From NCBI GenBank assembly GCA_024232965.1, contig JACKQF010000009.1:1-64000 (forward strand): DNA of 64,000 nt, given 5' to 3'. This document shows positions 21,878 through 30,043 of the stretch, piece by piece (within the stretch, counting starts at the first letter, position 1; every line of letters begins with the position of its first letter). The notes beneath the pieces are model-generated. The model was given only the letters and a program-made list of their open reading frames with translations, was not told where the DNA came from and did not search any database. Source of the DNA: Verrucomicrobiaceae bacterium. GTDB lineage: Bacteria; Verrucomicrobiota; Verrucomicrobiia; Verrucomicrobiales; Verrucomicrobiaceae. Made by a program: the position numbers and the translations under genes.

Positions 21878-22585
21878 ATGAAACTACGTTCACTGACTTT
21901 GACCGCCCTGATGGGCATGCTGGCCTGCACCGCTTCCCTGCGCGCAGGAGACAATGATGGCTGGATCTCCCTGTTCAATGGTAAGGACCTCACGGGCTGG
22001 AAGGCTAACGACGAGGTGCCCAATGTATTCTCTGTAGTGGACGGGGAACTGAAGGTCAGCGGTGGCCGCTCTCACCTTTTCTACGTGGGTGAAGACGGCA
22101 AGGCTTCCTTCAAGAGCTTCATCTTGAAGGCCAAAGTGAAGACCACTCCAGGGTCGAACTCCGGTCTGTACTTTGCCACCCAATACCAAGCCACGGGTTG
22201 GCCGGATGCGGGCTACGAGTGCCAGGTGAACAGCACCCACAAGGACCCGAAGAAGACGGGCAGCCTCTACGGCGTGATTAACATCTTGGCCTTGGCAGAA
22301 GGTCAGGCGGAACCTCAAGGCGGAACGCACATCAAGGTCCCTGCTGCACCCAGCACGGACGGCGAATGGTTCGACTACGAGATCAAGGTGGATGGCAAGC
22401 ACATCACCCTGTCCGTCAACGGCAAGGTGACCGTGGACTTCACCGAGCCTGAGGGCTGGGATCCCGCGAAGGAACTGAAGGGCATGCCCGGCCGCAAACT
22501 CGCCGAAGGCACTTTTGCTATTCAAGGCCACGACCCCATGAGCACCACGTTCTACAAGGAGATCATGGTCAAGAAGCTGCCATAA
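21878..22585 (+). CDS. exported DUF1080 (3-keto-disaccharide hydrolase-like) protein
   Basis: Protein of 235 residues with a signal peptide (likely cut after SLRA). The DUF1080 signature follows at once: GWISLFNGKDLTGWK, later SGLYFATQY, GYECQVNSTH and TGSLYGV, and a concanavalin-like beta-sandwich end with IQGHDP. The family is expanded in Verrucomicrobiota and Planctomycetota and is linked to breakdown of 3-keto sugars in the periplasm. A strong hairpin terminator follows, so this is the last gene of its transcript. The exact substrate cannot be told from the sequence. Confidence 0.9.
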   Translation: MKLRSLTLTALMGMLACTASLRAGDNDGWISLFNGKDLTGWKANDEVPNVFSVVDGELKVSGGRSHLFYVGEDGKASFKSFILKAKVKTTPGSNSGLYFATQYQATGWPDAGYECQVNSTHKDPKKTGSLYGVINILALAEGQAEPQGGTHIKVPAAPSTDGEWFDYEIKVDGKHITLSVNGKVTVDFTEPEGWDPAKELKGMPGRKLAEGTFAIQGHDPMSTTFYKEIMVKKLP

Positions 22586-22607
22586 GGTTTGCTGAAATGA
22601 TTGTTGA

Positions 22608-22646
22608 AGCGGGTGTGGTGACGCAGGTCACGCACCCGCTTTTTTG
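22608..22646 (+). terminator. rho-independent terminator after the DUF1080 gene
   Basis: The arms AGCGGGTG...GTGAC and GTCAC...CACCCGCT pair almost completely around a GCAG loop and are followed by a run of six T. It begins about 23 bases past the stop and lies between convergent genes. Confidence 0.85.
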
Positions 22647-22710
22647 TGTCTTGGGGGTGCTGCGTGCGTTTGGGAATTGGCACGGCAGAAAGCGTCAGGG
22701 CTCTCAGCGG

Positions 22711-23496
22711 CTAGAGCCAATCGCGCCAGCGGTAGGCGAGACTGCCGACTTCTTCATGCAGCCAGAAGGAAAGCACCTGGGGGCCAGCGAGGCCGGGGAG
22801 GTGGAACCAGTCGACCTCGTCATCGCGGAGGCGGTGGCTGGTGAAGTTGCAGGGGGCGGCGATGACGGTGAGGCCGACCTTTTCAAAGGTGGCCTTGGCT
22901 CGGCTCATGTGATAGGCGGAGGTGACGAGGATGATCTGCTTCCAACCTTTCTCCTTGGCGAGGGCGGCGGTTTTTAGGGCTTCATCGCGGGTGTGCGCGC
23001 AGGGTTCCAAGGCGATGAGGTTTTCTTTGGCCGTGCCTGGCGCATTTTTGAGCGCCCAATCCCGTGCTCCTTGGGATTCGGCGAGCTTTTGGCCGTCCCG
23101 TTTCACGGTGCCGCCGCCGAAGACGATGCGGGGGGCTTTGCCTTGTTGGAACAGGGCATGCGCGGTGAGAAGTCGGTCGCCAGCGTCCTTGAGGTGGATG
23201 CCCGCAGGCTCAATCACGGAGGGCTCGGTGCCGCCGCCGAGGCAGACGATGGCGTCACTGGTGGGCAGGCTATCGATTTTGACGTTGAGCCAGGGCTTTT
23301 CCAACCGCCGCATGAGGCTGGAGGGGAGGGCGGTGCAGTGGGTGAGGGAGAGCAGTGCCCAGGCGGTGCCGGGCAGAATGAGGGTGCGCCAGCGGCGTCG
23401 CCAAACCTGGCGCAGCGTCCAGAGCGTGAGCAGTAGCCACCCCAGGCTCAGGGGATGGAGAAAATGCAGGGCGCTGCGCAGGAGGGTATCGACCAT
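22711..23496 (-). CDS. YdcF/ElyC-like (DUF218) membrane protein
   Basis: Protein of 261 residues with one or two N-terminal membrane segments (about 12-55) and a DUF218 domain. Signature parts are DAIVCLGGGTEP, RIVFGGGTVKRDGQ and ILVTSAYHMSRA. Members of this family act in envelope biology (ElyC and SanA in enteric bacteria), but their reaction is unclear. It is convergent with the DUF1080 gene and divergent from gspE, with 85 bp between the starts. A long reading frame on the opposite strand, fused to gspE, is a shadow. Confidence 0.82.
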   Translation of the reverse strand: MVDTLLRSALHFLHPLSLGWLLLTLWTLRQVWRRRWRTLILPGTAWALLSLTHCTALPSSLMRRLEKPWLNVKIDSLPTSDAIVCLGGGTEPSVIEPAGIHLKDAGDRLLTAHALFQQGKAPRIVFGGGTVKRDGQKLAESQGARDWALKNAPGTAKENLIALEPCAHTRDEALKTAALAKEKGWKQIILVTSAYHMSRAKATFEKVGLTVIAAPCNFTSHRLRDDEVDWFHLPGLAGPQVLSFWLHEEVGSLAYRWRDWL

Positions 23497-23581
23497 CGGT
23501 CAATGTAGCTGCCGGAAGCTGGAAATGGCAAGGTTTCGCCGCAACTTCGTTCGGGGATCGACGTTTACCTGCTTCTATTCC

Positions 23582-25279
23582 ATGCCTGGCCCTAACTTGA
23601 TCGAACTGATTGTACGCTCCGCCGCTGCAGCGGGCTGCCGTGATACGGCGCATCTCCGCACGGTGTTGGAGGATGCGGCCGACCGTCGCCAGCCTCTGGT
23701 GGATCGAGTGCTGGATGAGAACGTGGTCGATGAAGAACGCTTCTTCCAGGAACTGGCCGCTGCGGTGAATCTGCCCTACATCGCGGAGGGACAGACCGAT
23801 CCGCAAGAGGGGCTGCACAATCGTTTCCCGGCGCGGTTAGCGCTGCGGCATCGGATCTTTCCGACCCATGTCACGGGGATGGAGGCGACCTTGCTGACCT
23901 ACAATCCCTTTGATCTAGGGGCACGGCAGGCGGTGGGGCAGGACCTGCGCAAGCGGGTGCATTGGCAGTTGGCCAGTCGGCATCGGATTCTCGAGGCGCT
24001 GCATCAGGGTTATGGTGTGGGTGCTGAAAACTTCGAGCAACTGCTGGAAGGCCGCGAGGCGGGCGATGACGACGATGAGTTGAAGCAGGAAGTGAACGTC
24101 CTGGACGCCGATGATGAAGAGGCGACGGTGATGAACTTTGTGAACCAAGTCTTCCGCGAAGGCCTGAAGGAGCGCGCCACGGACATTCACGTGGAACCGC
24201 TGGAGCGCGATCTGCGCATTCGGTACCGCATCGATGGCAAGCTGATCGAGGTGCCAGTGCCGCCGAACATGCGACTTCTGCAAAACTCGCTGGTTTCTCG
24301 CCTGAAGATCATGGCGCATCTGGACATCGCGGAGCGCCGTCTGCCGCAGGATGGCCGTATCAATTTGGAGCTCGATGGCGAGCCGATCGATGTCCGCGTG
24401 GCGACGATTCCTTCAGTGAACGGTGAGTCCGTGGCGCTGCGTCTTTTGACGCGGAAGAAGTTCGACATGGCAGCGCTGGGGCTCGATGCCCAGACAGAGG
24501 CGATCATCCGGAAGCAGCTGGCGCAGCCAAACGGCATCATTTTGGTGACGGGTCCGACCGGTTCAGGGAAGAGCACCACGCTTTACACCTTCCTGAAGGA
24601 GCTGAACACCAAGGATCGCCGCATTGTGACGATCGAAGATCCGGTGGAAAACAAGCTGGACGGTGTGGTGCAGATCGCGGTCAAGCCCGAGATCGATCTG
24701 ACCTTCGCGGCGGGCCTGCGGTCCATTTTGCGCGGTGATCCGAACGTCATCATGGTCGGGGAAATGCGCGACCAAGAGACGGTGGAGATCGCGATCCGCG
24801 GCGCGCTGACGGGTCACTTGGTCTTTTCCACCCTGCACACGAACGATGCGGTGGGCGGGATCTCTCGTCTGCTGGATATGGGGATCGAACCCTTCATGAT
24901 TTCGTCATCAGTACGTGCCTTCCAGGCGCAGCGGCTGGTTCGTACCCTTTGCCCGCATTGCAAGGAGCCGACTTCATATGAGGAGAGCTACCTCAAGGCC
25001 ATTGGCTTCCCGCTGGAGTGGCGTGACCGGATGTCGAAGCCCGTCGGATGTCGTTCCTGTCGAAATACGGGCTTCACGGGGCGATTGGCCATCATGGAAA
25101 TTTGCTGCATGTCGGAAGGGTTGCAGGAAAAAATCAACACCCGGGCGACATCGATGGAGCTGAAGGCGCAGGCGCTGAAGGACGGGATGGTGCCGATGCG
25201 GTATTACGGCTTCCGCAAGGCGGCGGAGGGCATCACGACGCTCGAAGAGGTGATGACCGTCACCGCAGCGAGTGAGTGA
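23582..25279 (+). CDS. gspE: type II secretion/type IV pilus-like assembly ATPase GspE
   Basis: Cytoplasmic hexameric ATPase of 565 residues that powers pseudopilus assembly. The ATG at 23582 gives an N-terminal GspE/PilB regulatory domain (VDEERFFQELAAAVNLPYI). The catalytic domain has Walker A GPTGSGKST near 324, an Asp box (VTIEDPVE), Walker B VIMVGEMRD near 390 and the His box region STLHTNDAV. A tetracysteine zinc motif (CPHC near 457, CRSC near 490) is complete. The 220 residues added by the longest frame are antisense to the YdcF-like gene. gspF lies 913 bp downstream, separated by a small gene and a noncoding gap, which is an unusual interruption. Confidence 0.93.
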   Translation: MPGPNLIELIVRSAAAAGCRDTAHLRTVLEDAADRRQPLVDRVLDENVVDEERFFQELAAAVNLPYIAEGQTDPQEGLHNRFPARLALRHRIFPTHVTGMEATLLTYNPFDLGARQAVGQDLRKRVHWQLASRHRILEALHQGYGVGAENFEQLLEGREAGDDDDELKQEVNVLDADDEEATVMNFVNQVFREGLKERATDIHVEPLERDLRIRYRIDGKLIEVPVPPNMRLLQNSLVSRLKIMAHLDIAERRLPQDGRINLELDGEPIDVRVATIPSVNGESVALRLLTRKKFDMAALGLDAQTEAIIRKQLAQPNGIILVTGPTGSGKSTTLYTFLKELNTKDRRIVTIEDPVENKLDGVVQIAVKPEIDLTFAAGLRSILRGDPNVIMVGEMRDQETVEIAIRGALTGHLVFSTLHTNDAVGGISRLLDMGIEPFMISSSVRAFQAQRLVRTLCPHCKEPTSYEESYLKAIGFPLEWRDRMSKPVGCRSCRNTGFTGRLAIMEICCMSEGLQEKINTRATSMELKAQALKDGMVPMRYYGFRKAAEGITTLEEVMTVTAASE

Positions 25280-25331
25280 GGGTGCCATTCTGAAGTTTGC
25301 GCGATGGCTGGGGTGGGGTAGAGTGGTCGGC

Positions 25332-25706
25332 ATGAGTAGCACCCATCGTTCTGATCTCGTTGCGGAAGAGCCGTATGGCGCTGGCGGAAGCCCCCGCCAG
25401 ACTGAAGAACATCGCCGCTTGTGGGAAGCAGTTGCGGATAAGCTAGAAACTGACCCCTCGCTCCTGCAAATCCCTTTGGACAACATCAGCCGCTGGTCCT
25501 CCTCAGGGTTGGCCGGACAGTTCCATCTGGAGAAGTGGCGGACCATGATCCGCGCTGCCCAGCGTTCGCCTGCGGACCTGTTTCTCCTGACCGCTTTTTT
25601 GCGAAGTGATTCCGATGAATCCCTTCACACGAAAGGATTTGACCCGTTTCCCGGCGTTCTTTCCACAAGTGAGCTTGATGAAATCCAATGCATATCGGCG
25701 CACTAA
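25332..25706 (+). CDS. small protein of unknown function
   Basis: Protein of 124 residues starting at ATG 25332, 52 bp after gspE. I do not recognise the family with confidence. The middle has a helical pattern (IPLDNISRWSSSGLAG, then KWRTMIRAAQRSPAD), and the end FDPFPGVLSTSELDEIQ is rich in acidic residues. No signal peptide or membrane segment is visible, so it is probably cytoplasmic. Its position inside a secretion locus could be coincidental. Co-direction with gspE and the short gap are consistent with co-transcription. Confidence 0.55.
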   Translation: MSSTHRSDLVAEEPYGAGGSPRQTEEHRRLWEAVADKLETDPSLLQIPLDNISRWSSSGLAGQFHLEKWRTMIRAAQRSPADLFLLTAFLRSDSDESLHTKGFDPFPGVLSTSELDEIQCISAH

Positions 25707-26192
25707 AGCATCTCCTTTCGGTCGTTCGTGCAATCCAGCTAGGTCGCCGGAGTAGCTCTGACGGGTGAATCTTTTCTGAAATCGTCGTTTGCCCCCGGCA
25801 GCAGGGCTGCCAGCAGGTTAAAGCGGCAGCAGGCTGCGCGCAGTCCAAGGCGGCGGCGCCACTCCAGAGCTGTAGGCTCCGTGGACTGCGGCAGCTATTC
25901 TGGCGGGCCGGGCCTGGGGGGATCGGTGCTGGGCGGCTTTGCCTTCGCGGGAGCGGCTTGGGGTCGCTATCGTGCGCCATCTTCTATTTCCATCAGGTAG
26001 CCCGCTCATGGCCTTGGATCGAGATCGGTTCCACGCGCTGGAGGTCGGGATTTCGGTGTTGCAGGGCAGGGTTCCAGCCTTTCCGGTGGAACCATTTTTC
26101 GCAACAGCACAACTTCCCGCAACCAATGCGCTTTTCTGCCGTTTCTGCATAGTTAAAGTCACTGCTCTAACGCGCCCCGTCCTGTCCTATCC
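25707..26192. other. 486-bp noncoding gap inside the secretion locus
   Basis: No reading frame here has convincing protein character on either strand; the short frames are Arg/Pro/Ala-rich chance frames. The stretch contains the hairpin at 25833-25895. A promoter for gspF-K probably lies in its last 100 bases, but I could not pick out a box with confidence. Confidence 0.55.
25833..25895. repeat. imperfect inverted repeat, possible dispersed palindromic element
   Basis: The arm GCTGC-G-CGCAGTCCA (25833-25847) pairs with TGGACTGCG-GCAGC (25882-25895): fourteen base pairs with one unpaired G, around a 34-base GC-rich loop. No T-run follows, so it is not a simple terminator. It resembles the dispersed GC-rich palindromes seen between genes in some bacteria. 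No second copy was found in this window. Confidence 0.5.
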
Positions 26193-27434
26193 ATGCCCGC
26201 CTTTGCTTATACCGCCCTGAATACCTCCGGAGAACAAGTCGCCGGAACCTTGACTGTGGGCTCTCGGGCGGAGGCTTTTCGGCGATTGGAGTCGCAGTCG
26301 CTAACGCCAGTGCAGGTGAAAGAGCAGGCCGGCGACGCCAAATCGAAGGCGGCACAGGCAGCGAAGGCTGAAGCGGAGAACCAGCCGGTGAAGCTGAAGC
26401 GAGCGCAGTTGATCCTTTTTACCGAAGAACTGGCGGATCTTATCGACGGGGGATTACAGATCGATCAGGCGTTTCGCGTCATGCAGGAGCGGCAGGAATC
26501 GGTAGCCGTGCAGAAGGTCGCCGGAATCTTGCGCGATCAGGTTCGGGAGGGGGCCACGGTGTCAAAGGCGCTGCGGAAGGCTTCTCCGTCCTTTGACGAT
26601 TTGTACTGCAACCTCGTCGCGGCGGGCGAGGTCAGTGGCTCGATGACGAGCGTCCTGCGGCGCTTGGCCAGCAATCTGACCGTGATGGCTGAGCTCCAGT
26701 CCAAGGTCACGCAGGCGATGATTTACCCAGCCTTCCTGACGACGGCCTGCATCGGTCTGATGATTGTCTTCATGACCTTCATGGTTCCGCAGATCACGGA
26801 CCTTTTGGGTAAGTCGGGTCAGCAATTGCCGACGGCGACGCAGTTGCTGATCCATTTCAATAACTTCATCGGTAGCTGGTGGTGGGTGATCTTGATTTTG
26901 CTGACCATTGGCTTTCTGCTATTCAAAGGCCATATCGCCACGCCCAAGGGGCGACTTTGGTGGCATGCGACGCTGTTTAAGCTGCCGCTGTTTGGTCCGG
27001 TGATCGGTGCGCGGTTCTACGCGCAGTTTGCGCACTCGCTGGGTAATCTGGTGAACAATGGCGTGCCTCTTCTGAACAGCATCAAGCTGGTGACAAAAAT
27101 GACGCCGAACATCTACATGCAAGGCTTGCTGGGGAAGACGGCGAACTTCGTTGCCGAAGGGGCCTCCACCTCCACCGCCTTGCGCAAGACCGGCGGCTTT
27201 CCGATGATGCTGGTGGACATGCTGGCCGTCGGCGAGCAGACAGGACAGCTCGGCAAATCGCTGGAAAAATGTGCGAGTCGCTACGACAAGGAACTGGACC
27301 AGAAGATCAAGCGGATGACCGCTATGATCTCTCCCATCATCATCGTTTTCATGGCCGTGATCGTGGGCGTCGTCGCCTGGTCGATCATTTCAGCCGTTTT
27401 CCAATCCGTCAGCGGCATTCGCGGGCGAGTTTAA
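26193..27434 (+). CDS. gspF: type II secretion inner-membrane platform protein GspF
   Basis: Polytopic inner-membrane protein of 413 residues that links the GspE ATPase to the pseudopilus. The N-terminus FAYTALNTSGEQVAGTL is typical of GspF/PilC. Two repeated T2SSF domains are present, one near 75-200 (TEELADLIDGGLQIDQAF) and one near 280-400 (FAHSLGNLVNNGVPLLNSIKL). Three membrane helices lie near 180-200, 230-250 and 380-400. An Ala/Lys-rich linker at 48-70 separates the N-terminus from the first domain. It heads a tight run of pseudopilin genes, 20 bp before gspG. Confidence 0.93.
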   Translation: MPAFAYTALNTSGEQVAGTLTVGSRAEAFRRLESQSLTPVQVKEQAGDAKSKAAQAAKAEAENQPVKLKRAQLILFTEELADLIDGGLQIDQAFRVMQERQESVAVQKVAGILRDQVREGATVSKALRKASPSFDDLYCNLVAAGEVSGSMTSVLRRLASNLTVMAELQSKVTQAMIYPAFLTTACIGLMIVFMTFMVPQITDLLGKSGQQLPTATQLLIHFNNFIGSWWWVILILLTIGFLLFKGHIATPKGRLWWHATLFKLPLFGPVIGARFYAQFAHSLGNLVNNGVPLLNSIKLVTKMTPNIYMQGLLGKTANFVAEGASTSTALRKTGGFPMMLVDMLAVGEQTGQLGKSLEKCASRYDKELDQKIKRMTAMISPIIIVFMAVIVGVVAWSIISAVFQSVSGIRGRV

Positions 27435-27454
27435 TCTTTTACCCCACAACTCCA

Positions 27455-27916
27455 ATGAAACAGACCAACGCTACCCATCGCGCGGCCATCCATCGTCGCA
27501 GCGCCTTCACCCTCATCGAAATCGTCATCGTGCTGACCATCATCTCCATCCTCGGAGCAGGCGTCATCCTCATGACCAAGGGCTACATTGATACGGCCAA
27601 AGAGACGCGGGTGCAGTCAGACATCGATAAAATCATGTCCGCCCTCCAGATGTATGAGGCTCGCAATCTGCGCATGCCCACTACGGATCAAGGCCTGAAG
27701 GCACTGGCGGAAAAGCCGACGACCGAACCCATTCCAGAGCGCTGGACCACCCTGATGGAAGAAGTGCCAAAGGATCCGTGGGGTCAGGACTACAAGTACA
27801 AGAACCCGGGCACGAAGTCCAAGAAGGGCTACGACGTTTGGACAGTCGGCCAAGACGGCATTGACGGTAACGAAGACGACCTGGGTAACTGGAAATCGAC
27901 CGCTGCCGCCAAGTAA
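27455..27916 (+). CDS. gspG: major pseudopilin GspG
   Basis: Major pseudopilus subunit of 153 residues. A short basic leader ending RRSA precedes the prepilin peptidase site and the mature N-terminus FTLIEIVIVL with Glu at mature position 5. The family-specific region LRMPTTDQGLKALAEKP and PWGQDYKYKNPG is clear. The C-terminal Ca-loop region GQDGIDGNEDDLGNW is also typical. The ATG at 27455 was chosen because it gives a normal leader length. It is the strongest evidence that this locus is of T2SS rather than type IV pilus kind. Confidence 0.95.
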   Translation: MKQTNATHRAAIHRRSAFTLIEIVIVLTIISILGAGVILMTKGYIDTAKETRVQSDIDKIMSALQMYEARNLRMPTTDQGLKALAEKPTTEPIPERWTTLMEEVPKDPWGQDYKYKNPGTKSKKGYDVWTVGQDGIDGNEDDLGNWKSTAAAK

Positions 27917-27934
27917 TCTCGGTCGCAATGAGAC

Positions 27935-28627
27935 ATGAACGTGTCCAAGCCCATCAGCCCAGCTCCTAGCTGGCCTCTGCGAGGTCGGCCTGGGGCGGGT
28001 TATGTGGGGCGCGCCGCCTTCACCTTGGTCGAAATCGTCATCGCCCTCACGGTGGTGACGATCATCGTGGCGGGATCGATTCCGACTTTCAGAGGTCTGC
28101 GTGACGAGCAAATCGCGCGCGAGCCGGTGCAATCGCTGGCAAGGCTGGCTAAAGAGGCGCGGTTGCGGGCGATGAAGGAGAGGCGTCCCTACCAGATCGC
28201 CTTTTACAGCACGGGTTTCACGGCTTCGCGTCATTTTAATCCGTACCTGCAGATGCAAGAGCTCTCTGAATTCATGCAGGAGACATCTTTGGCTGCACAG
28301 GCAGATCAAGATGGGGATGACGAAGAAGTGCAAGAAGGACTCAAGGAGCCAAGCACCGATCTGCCGCTGGCACCACCACCCAAAAAGGCCGACGATCAGT
28401 GGAGCGAGGCTTACACGCTGCCACAAGACACGCATTACTCGATCCAGTTTTGGCACGAGCAAGAGCCCGTTTTCATTGAGGGAGATCAGGTGAAGCTCTG
28501 GGTCTTCCAGCCAAGCGGAATTTGCCAACCGCTGACAATGCGGCTGGATCGTCCGTCGGCGAGTTTTGAGGTTCAGTTTGGCGCACTGACGGCGGACATC
28601 ATCAAGGAAAAGTCTGACCTCAAATGA
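27935..28627 (+). CDS. gspH: GspH-like minor pseudopilin
   Basis: Protein of 230 residues with a long N-terminal leader (about 28 residues, Pro/Arg/Gly-rich) before the prepilin site AA-FTLVEIVIAL, with Glu at mature position 5. The next part, EPVQSLARLAKEARLRAMKERRPYQIAF, follows the GspH/FimT pattern. A middle insertion rich in Asp, Glu and Pro (about 122-150) is unusual. Assignment to H rather than another minor pseudopilin rests on gene order and this pattern. Its stop overlaps the gspI start as ATGA. Confidence 0.8.
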   Translation: MNVSKPISPAPSWPLRGRPGAGYVGRAAFTLVEIVIALTVVTIIVAGSIPTFRGLRDEQIAREPVQSLARLAKEARLRAMKERRPYQIAFYSTGFTASRHFNPYLQMQELSEFMQETSLAAQADQDGDDEEVQEGLKEPSTDLPLAPPPKKADDQWSEAYTLPQDTHYSIQFWHEQEPVFIEGDQVKLWVFQPSGICQPLTMRLDRPSASFEVQFGALTADIIKEKSDLK

Positions 28628-29010
28628 AGGCAAAACGTGGCTACATTTTGATCGAGTTGGTCATCGCCATCGCGATCTTTTCGATCGCGGTCTTGGGGTT
28701 GGCTAAGTCTCTCAATGCAGCGATGGAAGTGGCGAACATTCTGGCCAAGGACAATGCCATTCGCATCGGGATGCGCTCTTTTGTTGAGGAGATTCGCGGC
28801 AAGACTTTGCAGGAGTTAAACACGACGGTTGAGGATCCCGTGCTCGGCGTCACCTACACGAGTCATACGGAGCCGATCAGCCTGAAGACCACGCGTGGAG
28901 AGACGCTGGCGGACATGTATAATTTGAAGGTCGTTGCCAATTACACGGCAGCGGGTGAACCCCGGGAGGACAGTATTGATTTGTATGTTTACAAACCGTC
29001 CACCAAATAG
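28624..29010 (+). CDS. gspI: GspI-like minor pseudopilin
   Basis: Protein of 128 residues. The very short leader MKAKRG precedes YILIELVIAIAIF, a prepilin-type helix with Glu at mature position 5. The region SLNAAMEVANILAKDNAIRIGMR matches the GspI pattern after the helix. It overlaps gspH by four bases (ATGA) and gspJ by 26 bases, so translation is probably coupled through this stretch. In T2SS, I, J and K form the pseudopilus tip. Confidence 0.8.
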   Translation: MKAKRGYILIELVIAIAIFSIAVLGLAKSLNAAMEVANILAKDNAIRIGMRSFVEEIRGKTLQELNTTVEDPVLGVTYTSHTEPISLKTTRGETLADMYNLKVVANYTAAGEPREDSIDLYVYKPSTK

Positions 29011-30043
29011 CTCACGAGGCTCCGCGTTCGCCCGGCGTGCCTTCACGCTGATTGAGGTGGTGCTATCATTGACGATCCTCACGTTGATCACTGGCACGCT
29101 TTTCGCGATCATTCGTGGAGCGGTGAAGGGCGCGGCCGAGATCCAGTTGGTGCAGCGGGAGAACGACTCCATCAACCGTTTCCTGGATCTGTGCCGCAAG
29201 ACCTTTTCAACTCTGCCAAGCACTGCCACACTGGAACTGACGCCCTTGGACTCGGGGGAAGGGGCGGCCCAAGAGTTGACGATCACTGGGGCACCGGGTT
29301 GCTTCAGCTTTGGACTTCAGCCTTTCACTTATGGTGCCACCACCTTGGGTTTGCGCATCGATCCCGATGGGGCCGTGGACTCCAATCAAGCTCCGATTTA
29401 TTACCTCAGCCTGACCCGTCCAGACTTGATCCCCAAGACGGATGACAATGACATGGTCCTGGGTCAGGAATTGACGGGTTTGGCTGCGCCGGATGAACAG
29501 GGGCGCAATTGGATGCCGCTGCTACCGGACGTGGTCAATCTACATTGGCGTTTCTACGTCCGCAAAGAGGACGTTTGGTATGAAGAATGGGCTAAGACTG
29601 AGTGGCCGGATGTCATCGAACTCCAGCTCACGATGAAGGACCGCATGAACCCGATTCGCATGGTTTTTAGTGTGCCGATCATCTTGCTGACAAAGGGAAC
29701 AGGCACATCCACGACGACGACTGGAGGCAGCAGTTCCGCTTCGAACTCTAACGGTGGCGGCGGCGACGGCGGTCGCGGAGGTGCGCCAGGCGCTGGTCGC
29801 GGTGGTCCTGATGGCGGCCCGCGCGGTGGCCCGAGAGGTGGCGATGCTGGCGGACGTGGAGGTCCCCCGGGTGGTGGTCCACGTGGCGGCGATGGCGGTG
29901 GTCGCGGCGGCCCAGGCGGCGGCGGACCTCGCGGCGGCGGCGATGGTGGTGGCCGTGGCGGTCCTCCGGGTGGTGGCCCTGGGGGCGGCGGAGGCGGACC
30001 GGGCGGTGGTGGTGGTGCGCCGAGTGGAGGAGGAGGTCGATGA
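28985..30043 (+). CDS. gspJ: GspJ-like minor pseudopilin with a long Gly-rich tail
   Basis: Protein of 352 residues, far longer than a usual GspJ (about 200). The ATG at 28985 lies within the end of gspI and gives a leader ending ARRA before FTLIEVVLSLTIL, with Glu at mature position 5. The folded part runs to about residue 245 and includes PDVVNLHWRFYVRKEDVWYEEW and a final strand VIELQLTM. After TTTTGGSSSASNSN the last 98 residues are almost only Gly, Arg, Pro, Asp and Ala in short repeats such as GGRGGPPGGGPRGG. The tail is low-complexity and likely disordered. The gspK start overlaps the stop. Confidence 0.85.
   Translation: MFTNRPPNSSRGSAFARRAFTLIEVVLSLTILTLITGTLFAIIRGAVKGAAEIQLVQRENDSINRFLDLCRKTFSTLPSTATLELTPLDSGEGAAQELTITGAPGCFSFGLQPFTYGATTLGLRIDPDGAVDSNQAPIYYLSLTRPDLIPKTDDNDMVLGQELTGLAAPDEQGRNWMPLLPDVVNLHWRFYVRKEDVWYEEWAKTEWPDVIELQLTMKDRMNPIRMVFSVPIILLTKGTGTSTTTTGGSSSASNSNGGGGDGGRGGAPGAGRGGPDGGPRGGPRGGDAGGRGGPPGGGPRGGDGGGRGGPGGGGPRGGGDGGGRGGPPGGGPGGGGGGPGGGGGAPSGGGGR
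29745..30034 (+). repeat. low-complexity GGN-repeat DNA encoding the GspJ tail
   Basis: About 290 bases of degenerate GGN/CGN codon repeats encode Gly with interspersed Arg, Pro and Asp. Larger repeats of about 14 residues can be seen (GGRGGPPGGGPRGG, GGRGGPGGGGPRGG, GGRGGPPGGGPGGG). The reverse strand reads as a long Pro-rich frame, which is a by-product. The final AGGAGG near 30031 may also serve as ribosome-binding sequence for gspK. Confidence 0.8.

Noticed and set aside
22922..23581. 220-codon N-terminal extension of GspE
   Set aside because: It is antisense to the YdcF-like gene and has no similarity to GspE N-termini; the ATG at 23582 gives the normal start.
25486..26220. Several short frames on both strands in the gspE-gspF gap
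   Set aside because: Low-complexity Arg/Pro/Ala frames that overlap each other and the palindrome; none looks like a protein.
29745..30034. Repeats in the gspJ tail considered as a CRISPR array
   Set aside because: The units are degenerate codon repeats in an open frame, with no constant repeat and no unique spacers.
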